35,961 nt of DNA, taken from the NCBI RefSeq assembly GCF_021295095.1, contig NZ_JAJLQX010000025.1, positions 1-35,961 of the forward strand, in the 5' to 3' direction. The stretch's first letter is position 1, and every line of letters starts with the position of its first letter. This document shows positions 24,312-34,302 of the stretch, piece by piece. A program made the translations under genes and the position numbers. The notes beneath the pieces were generated by a model. It worked only from the letters and a program-made list of their open reading frames with translations. It was not told the DNA's origin and made no database searches. The DNA is from Phocaeicola oris (GTDB taxonomy: Bacteria; Bacteroidota; Bacteroidia; Bacteroidales; Bacteroidaceae).

Positions 24312-26486
24312 ATGAAACGTTTAGTTTTCTTTCTGGGAGAGTTACTGTTTTCTTTAATGACAGCATTTGGGCAGAAAGCCCCTGTAGATTATGTGAATCC
24401 TTTTATTGGAACTACTCATTCCGGAAATACCAATCCCGGTGCACTTTGTCCGCAGGGAATGATGTCGGTAGCTCCGTTTAATGTAAAAGGTGATACTACG
24501 GATTATCAAATTTATGCGGCTCCATACGATTATTCCAAGAAATATCTGACAGGTTTTTCGCACGTTAATCTCAGCGGTGTAGATTGTCCTGATATGAGTT
24601 CTTTGTTGTTGATGGCTACTACAGGTAATATTGATGTAGATTATCATAGCTATGGATCAACTTATACAGATGAGGTGGCGACTCCGGGATATTATTCCAA
24701 TAGGTTGGAAAAGTATGGTGTGCGGTGTGAAATGACAGCCACCCCGCGTACCAGTATGGCTCGTTTTACTTTCCCGAAAGGAAAAAGTAATATTCTGATG
24801 AATTTAGGAGAGGCACTGACAACGGAAAGTGGGGCTACCGTTAAATTAGTGAACGATAGGGAAATTGAAGGATCTAAACTGCTTGGATCATTTTGTCGAC
24901 ATCCCGAAGCGACTTTTCCTATTTATTTTGTAATGCGAATAAATAAGGTACCCTCAGAGCACGGTTATTGGAAAAGAATGATGAGCACGGATAATAATTC
25001 CGGTAGTTATTATAAATTGTATCGGAAATATTCGAAGGAACTGAGCGGTGATGATATTGGAGCCTACTTTACTTTTAACACCGATACAGATGAAACCATT
25101 GAAGTAAGTATAGGTGTGTCGTTTGTTAGTACGGAAAATGCACGAATGAACTTGGAGAAAGAACAGCCGTTCGGAACAACTTTTGATAAGTTGTGCGCTG
25201 ACGCTCGTAAAAGTTGGAACGATAATTTAAGCCGTATTCTGGTAAAAGGAGGAACCGAAGATCAGAAGACCATATTTTACACAGCGCTTTATCATTTCCT
25301 TATTCACCCGAATATTCTGCAGGATGTAAGCGGACAATATCCGCAGATGGAAGGGGAGAAGATTCTGACTACCAATAGAAATCGTTATACCGTATTCTCG
25401 CTTTGGAATACGTATCGGAATGTTCATCCGTTAATGACTATCTTGTTTCCCGACCGTCAGCTTGATATGGTAAACTCCATGATTGATATGTATAGGGAAT
25501 ACGGCTGGTTGCCTAAATGGGAATTGTATGGTCGGGAAACTAATGCCATGAGTGGCGATCCGGCTACCATTGTTGTGGTGGATACTTATATGAAAGGATT
25601 GACAGATTTTGATGTCGATCGTGCTTATAGGGCAATGTTTAAATCGGCTACTATGGAAGGGAAGAAAAATATGATCCGCCCCGATATAGACGATTATCTC
25701 TCGAAAGGATATATCCCAATGAAAAGTCAATATGACCACTCTGTCTCGCGTGCGCTGGAATATTATCTGGCGGACAATGCACTGATTAGTCTGGCTAAAA
25801 AGTTGAAGAGGAAAGAAGATGTAAAACAACTTGGAAAACGTACTGAAGGCTATAAGTATTACTATCGGAAAGATTTTGGAATGTTGGCTCCGCTGAATGA
25901 GGACGGCAAGTTCTATGAACCTTTTGATTCGAAGCAGGAAGCTGCCTGGAATTATACTTTTTTTGTTCCATACGATATAAAAGGACTTGCCGGACTGATG
26001 GGACAGAACCGCTTTATTGCTGAATTGCAAAATGTATTTGACAAGGGATATTATGATCCTGCTAATGAACAGAATTTAGCTTATCCGTATTTCTTCAGTC
26101 GATTTTCGGGTGAGGGGTGGAGAACCCAGCAACTGATAAAGGAGCTTTTGAAGAAGCATTACACGAATAAGCCGGACGGATTACCCGGAAATGATGATTC
26201 CGGAGCGATGTCGGCATGGGCTGTTTTCAGCATGATGGGCTTTTATCCGGATTGTCCGGGCGAAGCAAAATATACCCTTACAACTCCTATTTTTGATGAG
26301 ATTACCATTCAACTCGATAATAATTATTGGAAGCGAGATAGGTTAGTTATTAAAAAGGAAGGGAATGGCGATTTCATAAAAGAGGTTTATTTAGGAAAAC
26401 ACAAGGTGAGCGGACTGCGTGTTGACCATCATGATTTGATAGACGCAGGAAAAATTACCTTTGTTACTTCTGATGCTAAAAAATGA
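24312..26486 (+). CDS. GH92-family exo-alpha-mannosidase-like glycosidase
   Basis: A 724-residue secreted glycosidase with a signal peptide ending near AFG/QKAP. Family features are the start VDYVNPFIGTTHSGNTNPGA, the middle DPATIVVVDTYMKG, and the catalytic-base region GNDDSGAMSAWAVFSMMGFY at 626-645 with acidic Asp628/Asp629. GH92 enzymes are calcium-dependent inverting mannosidases acting on alpha-linked mannose. At the segment usually written as E-G-N-A-W-Q-Y, which carries the general-acid Glu four residues before Trp, this protein has Gln542-Glu543-Ala-Ala-Trp546. Gln at that place is known in GH92 members that cleave mannose-1-phosphate linkages, so the substrate may be a phosphodiester-linked mannose; this rests on alignment by eye. 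It lies 583 bases upstream of SusCD pair 2, forming a small probable mannan/N-glycan utilisation locus. Confidence 0.9.
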   Translation: MKRLVFFLGELLFSLMTAFGQKAPVDYVNPFIGTTHSGNTNPGALCPQGMMSVAPFNVKGDTTDYQIYAAPYDYSKKYLTGFSHVNLSGVDCPDMSSLLLMATTGNIDVDYHSYGSTYTDEVATPGYYSNRLEKYGVRCEMTATPRTSMARFTFPKGKSNILMNLGEALTTESGATVKLVNDREIEGSKLLGSFCRHPEATFPIYFVMRINKVPSEHGYWKRMMSTDNNSGSYYKLYRKYSKELSGDDIGAYFTFNTDTDETIEVSIGVSFVSTENARMNLEKEQPFGTTFDKLCADARKSWNDNLSRILVKGGTEDQKTIFYTALYHFLIHPNILQDVSGQYPQMEGEKILTTNRNRYTVFSLWNTYRNVHPLMTILFPDRQLDMVNSMIDMYREYGWLPKWELYGRETNAMSGDPATIVVVDTYMKGLTDFDVDRAYRAMFKSATMEGKKNMIRPDIDDYLSKGYIPMKSQYDHSVSRALEYYLADNALISLAKKLKRKEDVKQLGKRTEGYKYYYRKDFGMLAPLNEDGKFYEPFDSKQEAAWNYTFFVPYDIKGLAGLMGQNRFIAELQNVFDKGYYDPANEQNLAYPYFFSRFSGEGWRTQQLIKELLKKHYTNKPDGLPGNDDSGAMSAWAVFSMMGFYPDCPGEAKYTLTTPIFDEITIQLDNNYWKRDRLVIKKEGNGDFIKEVYLGKHKVSGLRVDHHDLIDAGKITFVTSDAKK

Positions 26487-26523
26487 TGAGGTAATATCAC
26501 TCTCTGATATATATAAACAATTG

Positions 26524-26684
26524 AAGTGATACGTATTAGTGTCATGAGGTGATGAAAACAAATTATCTAACTCATGCGGATGAATCGCTCAACTCATCCG
26601 CGTCATTTTTACAACTCATCCGCATGAGTTGAGCGGATTATCCGTATCATTTTTAAGGTTCATCCGTATGACTATATAACAACA
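26524..26684. repeat. 22-bp phased imperfect tandem repeat array 3
   Basis: Cores start at 26530, 26575, 26597, 26619, 26641 and 26663; the last five are exactly 22 bp apart, and a degenerate unit at about 26552 (with a one-base shift) bridges the first gap. Cores are TCCGCA, TCCGTA or TGCGGA within ACTCAT-type flanks. It is more degenerate than the array at 14070-14198, with T-runs replacing some inter-core sequence. It lies between the GH92 gene and SusC gene 2. Confidence 0.85.
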
Positions 26685-27069
26685 TTTTATAAGCTGATGG
26701 AATGCTCAGGAGACTTATAAAAGAGATAACTTGTGATATTGATATGTTGAGGAATAATATCAATGGATATTTAACTTAAATAGAAATTGAACGATAAAAT
26801 AACGTTAAAGAAAAAGGGAAAAAGAAGAAAAATATTGCAGATAACAGAAAAAAAACTTACATTTTGGGCGTCTAATACTAAAATTGTAGAAAATTCATAG
26901 CATGATGGAAAAGCTCTGATTTATAGTTTTTGCCTTTCCTTTTAATAAGAAAGTATCAGTAATAATGATATATTTCTTATAATTATGAACAAGAGAGATT
27001 GATTGATGGATTGGTTGTGAAGAATTTTTTGTAGAATATATTTATTAATAACCCTTAAATTGTGTACAT
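26685..27069 (+). other. AT-rich gene-free leader of susC-like gene 2
   Basis: No gene is seen. It contains an 8-bp perfect inverted repeat (ATTGATAT at 26738-26745, ATATCAAT at 26757-26764), a candidate promoter at 26834-26865, and about 200 bases of probable untranslated leader. The arrangement (repeat array, AT-rich leader, susC) matches that in front of SusC gene 1. Confidence 0.5.
26834..26865 (+). promoter_or_regulatory. candidate promoter of SusCD pair 2
   Basis: ATTG at 26834-26837 and TACATTTT at 26858-26865 are separated by 20 bases, close to the Bacteroidota -33/-7 arrangement (TTTG, TAnnTTTG). The -7 box has one mismatch. Confidence 0.3.
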
Positions 27070-30000
27070 ATGGAAGCTTTTGTATTGAGAAGAACGCTTA
27101 TGGGAGCTATTTTATTCCTGGTAGGTACAACAATCGTATTGGCTACAGGTGTAGAAAACTCATCAAAAGTAAGCGAAGCAATTGTTCAACAGAGCGGGCG
27201 AACTGTTAGCGTGACAGTTCATGACAGTTCTGGTCCTGTTATTGGTGCCAACATTCTTGTAAAAGGCACTACTACCGGTTCTATTACAGATATGAATGGA
27301 AAAGCCACTATTGAAGGCGTACCTAATAATGCTGTATTGGTAATTTCTTATATCGGTTATATTACGCAAGAAGTTTCTTTGGCAAATAACCAACGATCAA
27401 TTGCAGTAACTCTGAAGGAGGATACGGAGGTCTTGGATGAAGTTGTTGTTGTAGGTTACGGTACTCAGGCTAAGAAAGACATTACCGGTTCTATAGCTGT
27501 TGTATCTCGTGATGCAATTCAGGAACAGCCTGTAGCAACATTTGCCGAAGCATTACAAGGTAAGGCTGCCGGTGTTTATGTAAATACTTCAGGTGGTCCT
27601 TCCGGTGAAACTACTATTCGTGTACGTGGTGTCGGATCCGTTAACGGTTCTGACCCATTGATCATCGTCGATGGTATTCAAGGTGTTGATATCAACTCAG
27701 TTAATCCTAATGATATTGATTCTTTCCAAGTGTTGAAAGATGCTGCAGCGACAGCTATTTATGGTGCTAAGGCTGCGAATGGTGTCATTATTATTACCAC
27801 CAAGCAAGGAAATAAAGAGGGGAAGGTTCGTGTATCATATAACGGTTATATCAGTGCGTCAAAGATGGCGAACGATGGTTATAACACCATGAATGCTTGG
27901 GATTATATGAAAGCTATTGAGCAATCTCAGCATAATCAGGTGGATTATCGCGGAGCCGATATTAACGCGGTAGGTCACCAACAGTTTGGTTCTATCAAAA
28001 ATGGAGAATTGACCATGCCTTATACCATTCATCCTGCGGGGCTGTCTAAAGAACAGGCTATGGAAATGTTTGGAAGCTACGATAATATGGTTGCCCAATA
28101 TCAGAACGATGGTACTCATTCTTATGCTCTTTCAGCATACTATTATATTAAAGATATTCTGGGTGGTACAGAGGAAGAAGCTCGTCGAGGTACGGATTGG
28201 TACGACATGGTAACGCAGACGGGCATCTCACAGAATCATGAGCTTTCTGTTCAAGGTGGTGGAACTAAGGGACAGTATGCTATTTCCCTTGGCTATACAA
28301 ACCGTGAAGGTACGATAAAGAATTCCGGTTTTGAGCGCTATAACTTACGTGTAAATACCACATTTAATCCAACTAAACATTTCACGATAGGTCAAAATAC
28401 TAATGCTTCCACCTTTAAGATTATCGGTGAACGCGGTCGTCAGGGTGATGATAGTGTATTCGGTCGTACATATACCATGAACGCATGGGTTCCCGCATAT
28501 AATGTAGGTGGTGACTTTGCCGGTTCTGTAGGTAATGGAGGCCGAGCAAGCTCTGCTTTGGAAGGTGTTATGAATACAAAAAATGACTGGAATCGTATGT
28601 TCCGTTTGCAGTCTGCCTTGTTCGCGGAAGTAAAAGACCCTTGGATAAAGGGTTTGACTTTACGTTCCCAATTCAGTATCAGAATAAGTGGCAATTGGGG
28701 TGTTGCCATGTACGAGAAGTCAGTTGCTTGGAATAAGGAAGGTCGTTCTCGTAACTACTTGGAGGAAAACGCAGGATGGGGCTTCGATTGGCAATGGACT
28801 AATACTGCAAGCTATAAGACTCATATCGCGGAAAATCATGATATCACATTATTGATAGGTACCGAGGCATTAAAGAATGGTATCGGTCGTAACATGACAG
28901 CTAATCGTTATGACTACATTTTCGAGAAAGATCCTAATACGTGGTCTCTTAATAATGGAGGTACTTCTACCGTAGGTAATTCCGGTTCCATCAGAAATAA
29001 GACTACCATGTTCGGTATTTTCGGCCGGGCAGATTATTCTTATAAAGGGAAGTATTTGGCTACGTTTACCATCCGTCGCGATGCTTCTTCTAAATTCGCC
29101 GCGAAAAACCGTTGGGGAACATTCCCATCATTGTCTGTAGGTTGGCGTATCTCCGATGAAAAGTTTTTGTCAAAAGCTCATGCCACTTGGTTAGATGACT
29201 TAAAACTTCGTGCCGGTTATGGTTCTACCGGAAACTCAAACATCGGTGCTTATAACTATGCTTTTCAGTATACGAACGATACGCGTTATCTTTATGGTAT
29301 ATCCGGAAGTAACTCAGGAGCTAACACGGGTTACGGAATTACCAACTTGGGAGATAATAATGCTAAGTGGGAAACGGTTAAAATGTTCAATATCGGTTAT
29401 GACTTTGCAGCATTCCATAATAAGTTGACCTCAAGTCTTGACTTCTATATTAAGAAAACTTCCGATATGTTGGTTCCTGCCAATTGGACAGCTCTTGCTG
29501 GCGCGGGTACTAAGCCTAACATTAATATTGGTGACTTGAAGAATACCGGTATTGACTTCTCTATTGGTTGGAGAGATAAGATTGGTCAGGTGGGGTATAA
29601 TATTAATTTTAATACCTCGTGGTACAAGAATAAAGTTACTAAGTTAGGTTCTTCAAATTTGTACACGTCAACCCGTATCTCACAGATGACTATCACTACC
29701 GTAGGTCAGCCTATTTCTATGTTCTATGGTTATGTTGATGATGGTATCTATAAGAGCGAAGAAGAAGTATTGAACTATAAGAATGACAATGGGCAGACCG
29801 TATTGCCTTACGGTGTCGCTGAAGCTAAAGAATTGAATCCTTCTGCATGGGTAGGTCATTATAAGTGGAAAGATACGAATAATGATGGTAAGGTTGACGC
29901 TAACGACCGTGCCATTATTGGTAACCCTCATCCTGATTTGACAGGAGGTATTAATCTCAGTTTAACGTGGAAAGATTGGGATATGGGTACGTATCTTTAC

Positions 30001-30450
30001 TATTCTTTAGGTAATGATCTTTATAAACACTTTGAGTATTATACATTGTGGGGAAATTTAGGTAATGTTTATTCATACGACCGTGTTGAGAAAGCGTGGA
30101 ATCCTTCTACCAATCCTAATGGAACATTGCCTTTGTGGATTTATGGTGATACTAACGCGGAGAATACAGCTTCTCACTCGAATTATATTCAGGATGGATC
30201 TTATCTCCGTATGCAGACTTTGACATTAGGTTACTCGTTGCCTAAGAGTTTCGTTCGTAACTTAGGTCTATCAAGAATTCGTTTGTATGCTCAGATGTCA
30301 AATGTATTCACTATTACCGGTTATGATGGTTTGGATCCTGAGGTTCGATCAGATAGCGATGGAGGTTCGAACGATATGATGAAAGGCGTTGATTACGGTT
30401 CTTATGGTATGCCACGTCAGTATTTGTTTGGTATTAATGTTGACTTCTGA
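27070..30450 (+). CDS. SusC/RagA-family TonB-dependent outer-membrane transporter (copy 2)
   Basis: A 1126-residue transporter. A hydrophobic signal segment (about 11-26) is followed by a carboxypeptidase-D-like domain at about 45-118 (HDSSGPVIGANILVKGTTTG), DEVVVVGYG at 123-131, a plug domain (IRVRGVGSVNGSDPLIIVDGI) and the barrel ending in GINVDF. It is about 100 residues longer than SusC copy 1 and differs in the plug and barrel, so it should bind another ligand. The upstream GH92 gene suggests an alpha-mannose-containing glycan (inference from context). Forms an operon with the SusD gene 73 bases downstream. Confidence 0.95.
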   Translation: MEAFVLRRTLMGAILFLVGTTIVLATGVENSSKVSEAIVQQSGRTVSVTVHDSSGPVIGANILVKGTTTGSITDMNGKATIEGVPNNAVLVISYIGYITQEVSLANNQRSIAVTLKEDTEVLDEVVVVGYGTQAKKDITGSIAVVSRDAIQEQPVATFAEALQGKAAGVYVNTSGGPSGETTIRVRGVGSVNGSDPLIIVDGIQGVDINSVNPNDIDSFQVLKDAAATAIYGAKAANGVIIITTKQGNKEGKVRVSYNGYISASKMANDGYNTMNAWDYMKAIEQSQHNQVDYRGADINAVGHQQFGSIKNGELTMPYTIHPAGLSKEQAMEMFGSYDNMVAQYQNDGTHSYALSAYYYIKDILGGTEEEARRGTDWYDMVTQTGISQNHELSVQGGGTKGQYAISLGYTNREGTIKNSGFERYNLRVNTTFNPTKHFTIGQNTNASTFKIIGERGRQGDDSVFGRTYTMNAWVPAYNVGGDFAGSVGNGGRASSALEGVMNTKNDWNRMFRLQSALFAEVKDPWIKGLTLRSQFSIRISGNWGVAMYEKSVAWNKEGRSRNYLEENAGWGFDWQWTNTASYKTHIAENHDITLLIGTEALKNGIGRNMTANRYDYIFEKDPNTWSLNNGGTSTVGNSGSIRNKTTMFGIFGRADYSYKGKYLATFTIRRDASSKFAAKNRWGTFPSLSVGWRISDEKFLSKAHATWLDDLKLRAGYGSTGNSNIGAYNYAFQYTNDTRYLYGISGSNSGANTGYGITNLGDNNAKWETVKMFNIGYDFAAFHNKLTSSLDFYIKKTSDMLVPANWTALAGAGTKPNINIGDLKNTGIDFSIGWRDKIGQVGYNINFNTSWYKNKVTKLGSSNLYTSTRISQMTITTVGQPISMFYGYVDDGIYKSEEEVLNYKNDNGQTVLPYGVAEAKELNPSAWVGHYKWKDTNNDGKVDANDRAIIGNPHPDLTGGINLSLTWKDWDMGTYLYYSLGNDLYKHFEYYTLWGNLGNVYSYDRVEKAWNPSTNPNGTLPLWIYGDTNAENTASHSNYIQDGSYLRMQTLTLGYSLPKSFVRNLGLSRIRLYAQMSNVFTITGYDGLDPEVRSDSDGGSNDMMKGVDYGSYGMPRQYLFGINVDF

Positions 30451-30523
30451 TATCATGAAGGATAAAGAGAAATTTAATCTCTGTCTTCAATAAAAGGAAT
30501 AATAACTTAAATATAAGAATAAT

Positions 30524-32383
30524 ATGAAAAAAACAATATTCTATTCAATAATGGCTCTGGCAATTTTCACTACAACAAGTTGTGGTGACGATTTCCTACA
30601 AATTGAACCGGTAGGTGCTGTGGGTGAAACTACATTGATGACTGCTGACGGTGTTGATTATGTACTGACAGGTGCTTATTCTACTCTCAACAATATGATA
30701 CAAACCCATTGGATGGGCGCGGCTTCGCTTAGTAATTATGTTTTTGGTGATGTTGCCGGTGCCGATGCCAATAAGGGTTCACAATCTTCCGACCAGTCTG
30801 ATTTTACTCAGATAGAGACGTATTCTTTTACTTCTGAGAACTCATATATCAGCGGTAAATGGGGTGCTGTTTACGAGTCTGTAAAGCGTTGCAATAATGT
30901 GTTGGACATGGTTTCAAAAGCAGGTGATGGAGTTCTTAAGAACGCAGATCAGATTGCTGCGCAAGCCAAGTTCATTAAAGGTGTTTGGATGTTTGAGGGC
31001 ATCCGTATGTTCGGAGCCGCTATTCCTTATGTTTCTTTAGAAGATTATCAGGCAAATACAGATCCTCAAGTATCTAATGTAGATGAGGGAAAGAATTATA
31101 TTTATATTTGGGATAAGGTGGCCCAAGATCTTAAGGATGCCGCTGCCGGTCTGCCTGCTACTTGGGGTGCCGGCAATTATGGTCGTGCTACTTCATGGAT
31201 GGCTAAGGCTGTTCTTGCTAAGTTATATTTGTATTGGTCTTCTCCTTATAACGGCACCAATGCGACTGCTGATCATTGGGCAGATGCTAAAGCATTGTTG
31301 AAGGATATTATCGATAATGGTGTTGACGCTAAGGGGCAGAAGTATAAACTGGCAGATAACTACGGTGAATTGTTTGATGCGGAGACTGCCGACTGGACAG
31401 GTGAATCCGTATTCGACGTTCAGCTGACAATTAACGGTACAGAAGTCGATACTAATACTATTAGCTACGCCTATGCCATTGGTCAACCCGGGGCTTCCGG
31501 TCTTGGAGGTTGGGGATTCTATCAGCCTACATTTGAGTTTGTGAATAGCTTTATTACGGATGAAAACGGCTTGCCTGATCCTAATTACACTAAAAAGGAA
31601 CGTTTGACTATCATGGGTGATATAAATCCTGTATCAGATTTGTCTACTCCTACCGACCCTCGTTTGGATTATGCTGCCGGTCGGTTTGGTGTTCCTTTTT
31701 ATGATTATGGTGTTCCGGTAGGTCTTAGCGGTTGGATTCGCGATTATACGAATGGTGGTTTGTATATGAATAAAAAGAATTTACCTAAGATAGCCGACCG
31801 TGGATCTACATCTGTGAGCACAACTGTGGCATCATCTGCAAAGAACTATCACGTTATCCGTTTTGCGGATATCATGTTAATGTATGCTGAGTGTTGCATC
31901 CACGAGGGTGATTTAGAGACCGCCAGAGAAATGATTAATACCGTACGTGCACGTGCAGCTAATAGTAGTTTGATAGCTAATGATTTTGTCGCTACGTATG
32001 CTAAGTCCGGTGTAGATGTACCTACTGATTATACCATGGACGATAAGGCTGACGGAAAGATCATTAAAGGTACTGTGGCCAATTATCGTATAGGTTTGTA
32101 CAAGACTCCGTTTGCCAATGCCGCTGAAGCTACTACAGCTCTTCAGCGTGAAATGCGTGCGGAGTTTGGTATGGAAGGACATCGTTGGTTCGATCTTGCT
32201 CGTTGGGGTATAGTTGCTGATGTATTAAATGCATATCGCGGATTTGAAGGAAAGTTCTTTCCGGGTAAATTCTCGGCTGCTTATAATGCAAACTGGGTAA
32301 CATTCCCTATTCCTTTGAATGAGATTCAGACATCGGAAGGTCGTTTTGTTCAAAATGTTAATTGGGGAGGTGAGGGAAAATAA
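30524..32383 (+). CDS. SusD/RagB-family nutrient-binding lipoprotein (copy 2)
   Basis: A 619-residue lipoprotein with a lipobox ending in Cys20 (TTSC) followed by GDDFLQIEPVGAV. SusD-type features include IAAQAKFIKGVWMFEGIRMFG, GRATSWMAKAVLAKLYLYWSSPY, the YHVIRFADIMLMYAECCIHEGDLE region and the C-terminal LQREMRAEFGMEGHRWFDLARWG and PIPLNEIQTSEG. Pairs with the SusC gene immediately upstream. A strong terminator follows the stop, as in the first module. Confidence 0.95.
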   Translation: MKKTIFYSIMALAIFTTTSCGDDFLQIEPVGAVGETTLMTADGVDYVLTGAYSTLNNMIQTHWMGAASLSNYVFGDVAGADANKGSQSSDQSDFTQIETYSFTSENSYISGKWGAVYESVKRCNNVLDMVSKAGDGVLKNADQIAAQAKFIKGVWMFEGIRMFGAAIPYVSLEDYQANTDPQVSNVDEGKNYIYIWDKVAQDLKDAAAGLPATWGAGNYGRATSWMAKAVLAKLYLYWSSPYNGTNATADHWADAKALLKDIIDNGVDAKGQKYKLADNYGELFDAETADWTGESVFDVQLTINGTEVDTNTISYAYAIGQPGASGLGGWGFYQPTFEFVNSFITDENGLPDPNYTKKERLTIMGDINPVSDLSTPTDPRLDYAAGRFGVPFYDYGVPVGLSGWIRDYTNGGLYMNKKNLPKIADRGSTSVSTTVASSAKNYHVIRFADIMLMYAECCIHEGDLETAREMINTVRARAANSSLIANDFVATYAKSGVDVPTDYTMDDKADGKIIKGTVANYRIGLYKTPFANAAEATTALQREMRAEFGMEGHRWFDLARWGIVADVLNAYRGFEGKFFPGKFSAAYNANWVTFPIPLNEIQTSEGRFVQNVNWGGEGK

Positions 32384-32412
32384 TAGTAACGTATAATGTT
32401 ACTTCTAACAAG

Positions 32413-32446
32413 AGGGTGTGTCAAAATTGACACACTTTCTTTTTTT
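32413..32446 (+). terminator. intrinsic terminator after SusCD pair 2
   Basis: GTGTGTCA pairs with TGACACAC around a 4-base loop, extended by G-T pairs to 11 bp (32413-32423 with 32428-32438), and runs into a long T-tract. Equivalent in position to the terminator at 5764. Confidence 0.9.
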
Positions 32447-32500
32447 AAAGAATAAATAGATTATGTAAAAAACTTTATTCACACATTATCTACATTTAAG

Positions 32501-32508
32501 TATATTTG
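32501..32508 (+). promoter_or_regulatory. -7 box for membrane protein/lipoprotein pair 2
   Basis: TATATTTG, a perfect TAnnTTTG, lies 26 bases before the ATG at 32535 and downstream of the SusD terminator, suggesting a separate transcription start for the pair. Confidence 0.55.
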
Positions 32509-32534
32509 TGGACTAAGTAAAAGAAAAATATCAG

Positions 32535-34298
32535 ATGAAACGTTTAGAGAAACTATTATTGCCTGTAGTTTGTATAATAATGACGATGTTCTTATGTATA
32601 CATTTGCTTCATACCCAAGAATATATATTTTACTATAGGGAGCAACAGCAAATATTTTTATCTGATATTGATTACATTGCTCATCTGTTAAAACTTCAGG
32701 GAGGTCTTGCAATAGTTATCGCTCAATATTTTATACAATACTTTACTTTATCCGGTGTTGGTGCCATCATTACAGGAATAATTAGTGGTATATCCGCTTG
32801 GTTTCTATGGTTGTCATTGAAAAAGATCAATAGAGCTACATATTTGTTTCCTCTTGTCTTTTTACCGGCTTTATTTCAATGTATTTATCTAATAGCTTTA
32901 TATCACAAATATGAGGGGCTGATAGCTCTATTGTTTTTATCTTTTTTCTTGTGGATATATACTTTATTCAGTTCTAAACAATATATAGGGAAGATAATAT
33001 ATGGTATAGCAATATCAATAGGATGTTATTTTTTGATTGGTTCGATAGCTTTTCTTTTTGCTCTCTGCAGCTTGTTATATGATGTTTTATTGAATAAAAA
33101 GGAGTGGTATTTTAGCTTATCGTATATAATTGTAGTTTTAATACTTGCGTATATCACCGTATCAAATGGAAAGATAGCCTCATACGGAGATGCGCTATGG
33201 GTAAACGCTTATAATGAATACTATGTAGCAGCCAATTGGTTTAACAGTTTCTCTTGGCTTACGATACCATTTGTCATGATATGCTTCTATGTTTTTAAAT
33301 ATATAAAAACCAAACTTGTATTTCGGATGGTCATTTTTGCCTTCATAGGAGGAATTATTATTGGTTATTATATAAAAAGGTCGGAGAAAGAAAATAATAA
33401 AGATCTTTATACGCTCATGCAATTGTATGACGATATTAATAAAGAGCAATGGGATAGCATTATTAATAATCAGCGTATCAATACAAATCAAGATCTTCAT
33501 ACGAATTGTCTGAATCTTGCCCTTTCACACAAAGGTATATTATTAAAAGATTTATATAAATATCCGCAAAAAGGTCCTACTTCATTAATGAAAAAATTGG
33601 ATACTTATGTTGAAGAGAATATGCTCTTCAGCCATTTATATTATCAGATGGGCATTGTATCTGAGGCTTTGAACTTAGCCTTTGGCGCAGAAGTAGGTAC
33701 ATTCAATGGGAATCCTTCAATTATGAAGTTATTGATTAAAATCCGATTGATATATGGTGATTATCCCATAGCCGAGAAATATATAAAAATGCTCAAAAAG
33801 ACTTATTCTTATAAAGATTGGGCAACATCTTATGAAAAGTTTCTATATAACGATAAAGCGATAGAGGCAGATCCGGAATTAGGGATGAAAAGAAAGGACC
33901 TGCCTGCCAAAAGCACAGAATTTGTATCAATGAAAGGAATATGGTACGATTTGATGAAAGTTCTGGAAGCTAATCCGGAAGATAACAACGCACGTGAATA
34001 CGCTATCGGTTTTTTATTATTGCAGAAAGATTTCAATGCTATAAAATATTTTGTAGACCATTACTATCATACTCCCATTCTTCCAACTCTTCCTGTACGG
34101 CTGCAGGAAGCTGTCATTTCGTATTCTGAGAAAGATATGGACTATTGTCGTAATCACGGAGTCACGAATGAAACCATACAACGATTCAATTCGTTTAGGC
34201 AGAAAGTACTCGAACATCGTCATTCAGGTAATAAAAATCTAAAGTCTGGGCTTGTGGAATATAAAGATACATTTTGGTACCACATCTTAAAATCCTGA
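32535..34298 (+). CDS. polytopic membrane protein with helical-repeat C-terminal domain, DUF6057-like (copy 2)
   Basis: A 587-residue paralogue of the protein at 5979. Both share the N-terminal layout, the motif FYYREQQQ at 32-39, hydrophobic segments across roughly 1-280, and a helical soluble tail with ALSHKGILLKDLY, HLYYQMGIVSEALNLAF, YGDYPIAEKYIKML and KAIEADPELGMKRKDL. Sequence identity is high in the tail and lower in the membrane part. More AT-rich than copy 1. Followed after 4 bases by its lipoprotein partner. Function unknown. Confidence 0.8.
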   Translation: MKRLEKLLLPVVCIIMTMFLCIHLLHTQEYIFYYREQQQIFLSDIDYIAHLLKLQGGLAIVIAQYFIQYFTLSGVGAIITGIISGISAWFLWLSLKKINRATYLFPLVFLPALFQCIYLIALYHKYEGLIALLFLSFFLWIYTLFSSKQYIGKIIYGIAISIGCYFLIGSIAFLFALCSLLYDVLLNKKEWYFSLSYIIVVLILAYITVSNGKIASYGDALWVNAYNEYYVAANWFNSFSWLTIPFVMICFYVFKYIKTKLVFRMVIFAFIGGIIIGYYIKRSEKENNKDLYTLMQLYDDINKEQWDSIINNQRINTNQDLHTNCLNLALSHKGILLKDLYKYPQKGPTSLMKKLDTYVEENMLFSHLYYQMGIVSEALNLAFGAEVGTFNGNPSIMKLLIKIRLIYGDYPIAEKYIKMLKKTYSYKDWATSYEKFLYNDKAIEADPELGMKRKDLPAKSTEFVSMKGIWYDLMKVLEANPEDNNAREYAIGFLLLQKDFNAIKYFVDHYYHTPILPTLPVRLQEAVISYSEKDMDYCRNHGVTNETIQRFNSFRQKVLEHRHSGNKNLKSGLVEYKDTFWYHILKS

Positions 34299-34302
34299 TA
34301 AA

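Noticed and set aside
25431-26030. 199-residue open frame on the minus strand
   Set aside because: It is inside the GH92 gene, which has clear family motifs; no independent support.
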